Shown: positions 63,041-64,000 of the stretch, piece by piece
How positions within the stretch are numbered: the stretch's first letter is position 1
Layout of the letters: every line of letters starts with the position of its first letter
Source of the DNA: Adiantum capillus-veneris
Taxonomy: Eukaryota > Streptophyta > Polypodiopsida > Polypodiales > Pteridaceae
Length of the DNA: 64,000 nt
Assembly (NCBI GenBank): GCA_014529385.2
Contig: CM043942.1
Span: forward strand, 51,150,774 to 51,214,773
Direction of reading: 5' to 3'
Translations under genes and position numbers: made by a program
The notes under the pieces: model-generated
What the model was told of the DNA's origin: nothing
Database searches by the model: none
The model's input: the letters and a program-made list of their open reading frames with translations, nothing else

Positions 63041-64000
63041 TAGATTCCGTCCTCGGAAGCTATTGAGTTGAAGCTGGTTCGTCGAGGTGGAAGAGCATTT
63101 GAGATGAATGTCCTTAGGGGTCTTCAGTCACTGCAAAATCAAACAACATTGACACAGTAATTGCATTCTCATAAGTGATTAAAAAGCATATGCAGTTTTA
63201 GGTAGACAAATTGATCGGTAAAAGAATTTCAAACAATTTGTCAGCAATGAACATTAAATTGAATGTACAAAATGCATAAACAGATGTAAAGGTAAAAATT
63301 AAACAAGTCTGGGGTCGCTAATTTGACGTCGAAAGGCACTAGAGTCGAATATTAATACCATGGTTAAGCTTCTTAATTTTCTGTGGTCAATTAAGTTGTT
63401 TAATCGCGAGAGCCAAGTATTCATGTTCGAGGGATGACTAGAGGCTATATCTAGAAGACCTTGTAGTTAAGCTACCATAAAAGGAATTTCTCATGAAATC
63501 ATCGCCTGACTGATTACTTTTTCTTTGACCCCCCAAAGTCTTTTCATTGTGATTCAATTTGATGTGTGTGCTTATTTTGTATGCCTTGGGTTTTTTGCTT
63601 TTCAAGGAAAAGCGCCCACACTGGGAACCTCTAGGGCTCTAGTACCATAGGCAATACATGTGAGTGAAGTACCAAATCAAGCTGAGATTTCTCTTCCAGC
63701 TTAAGATTTTACAGTGTGGCACTTTGATTTTTTGTTTGTTCATTTTCAGAATTTTAATTTTGTAACTTTGGGGGGTCATCAACACTGATACACCTCCCCA
63801 GGCTCATCACACTAGTTAACTCCCTTTATAATACTTAAGCTAAAGGTCAATAGGGTCAAGCCCACTAGAAAGCCCTAGTACATTTCACACAATGCTGCCT
63901 AAATCGGATTAAGAACCTAAGTAGCCATTGATTATTAGGAAGGAATTCCCCATGGTATTAAGAGAAGATTTCTAACACCTAACTTGGCCAAACTAGCTTA
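63041..64000. other. no gene seen
   Basis: A/T-rich sequence with no supportable ORF, repeat or pol remnant, continuing off the right edge. Confidence 0.6.

Overview
This window reads as transposon-rich land-plant nuclear DNA. Plant Ty1-copia elements with initiator-tRNA-Met primer sites, Tat-type Ty3 elements with a second (archaeal-type) RNase H, and fragments of plant-type DEAD-box helicase and MAPKKK genes all point that way. I see no intact host gene, tRNA gene or rRNA gene. One Ty3 element (E7) has a reverse transcriptase and integrase of a style I associate with fungal or early-diverging-plant Ty3 elements rather than seed-plant ones, so a bryophyte, lycophyte, fern or gymnosperm is possible; the sequence alone does not settle it. 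Every element found is decayed by stops and frameshifts.

Layout. 1-3127: unclassified decayed sequence with microsatellites and a 70-bp tandem repeat. 3133-8352: minus-strand copia element E1 with two LTRs, PBS, PPT and a perfect 5-bp target duplication. 8745-17895: minus-strand Tat-type Ty3 element E2 with very unequal LTRs. 18548-30170: plus-strand element E3 with LTRs, PBS, PPT and perfect TSD. E3 encodes only gag and protease, carries a leader array of perfect 24-bp palindromes, and holds a sense-strand piece of a DEAD-box RNA helicase just upstream of its PPT. 30185 to about 39081: short copia-type element E4, whose 3' LTR is split by E5 (32106-38839), a minus-strand LTR element carrying a MAPKKK-like kinase fragment.

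40.7-63.0 kb is a nest four levels deep. An old minus-strand coiled-coil ORF region (E6) is interrupted by plus-strand Ty3 element E7 (42175-59955). E7 is interrupted in pol by Tat-type element E8 (47807-57289). E8 is itself interrupted in pol by a 2-kb insertion with a 5-bp TSD (E9, 51273-53277) and in its 5' LTR by a 286-bp MITE-like element (48150-48435). Beyond 63.04 kb nothing is recognisable.

The points most worth following are the palindrome array in the E3 leader, the two intronless sense-oriented host-gene fragments inside otherwise non-autonomous LTR elements, the repeated W-x-P-K motif in E3, a 70-residue leader ORF kept at identical length in E2 and E9, the 26-bp palindrome centred on GACGTC in the E7 LTR, and the MITE. 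Coordinates of element ends come from reading repeat boundaries by eye and should be good to a few bases where a TSD is given.
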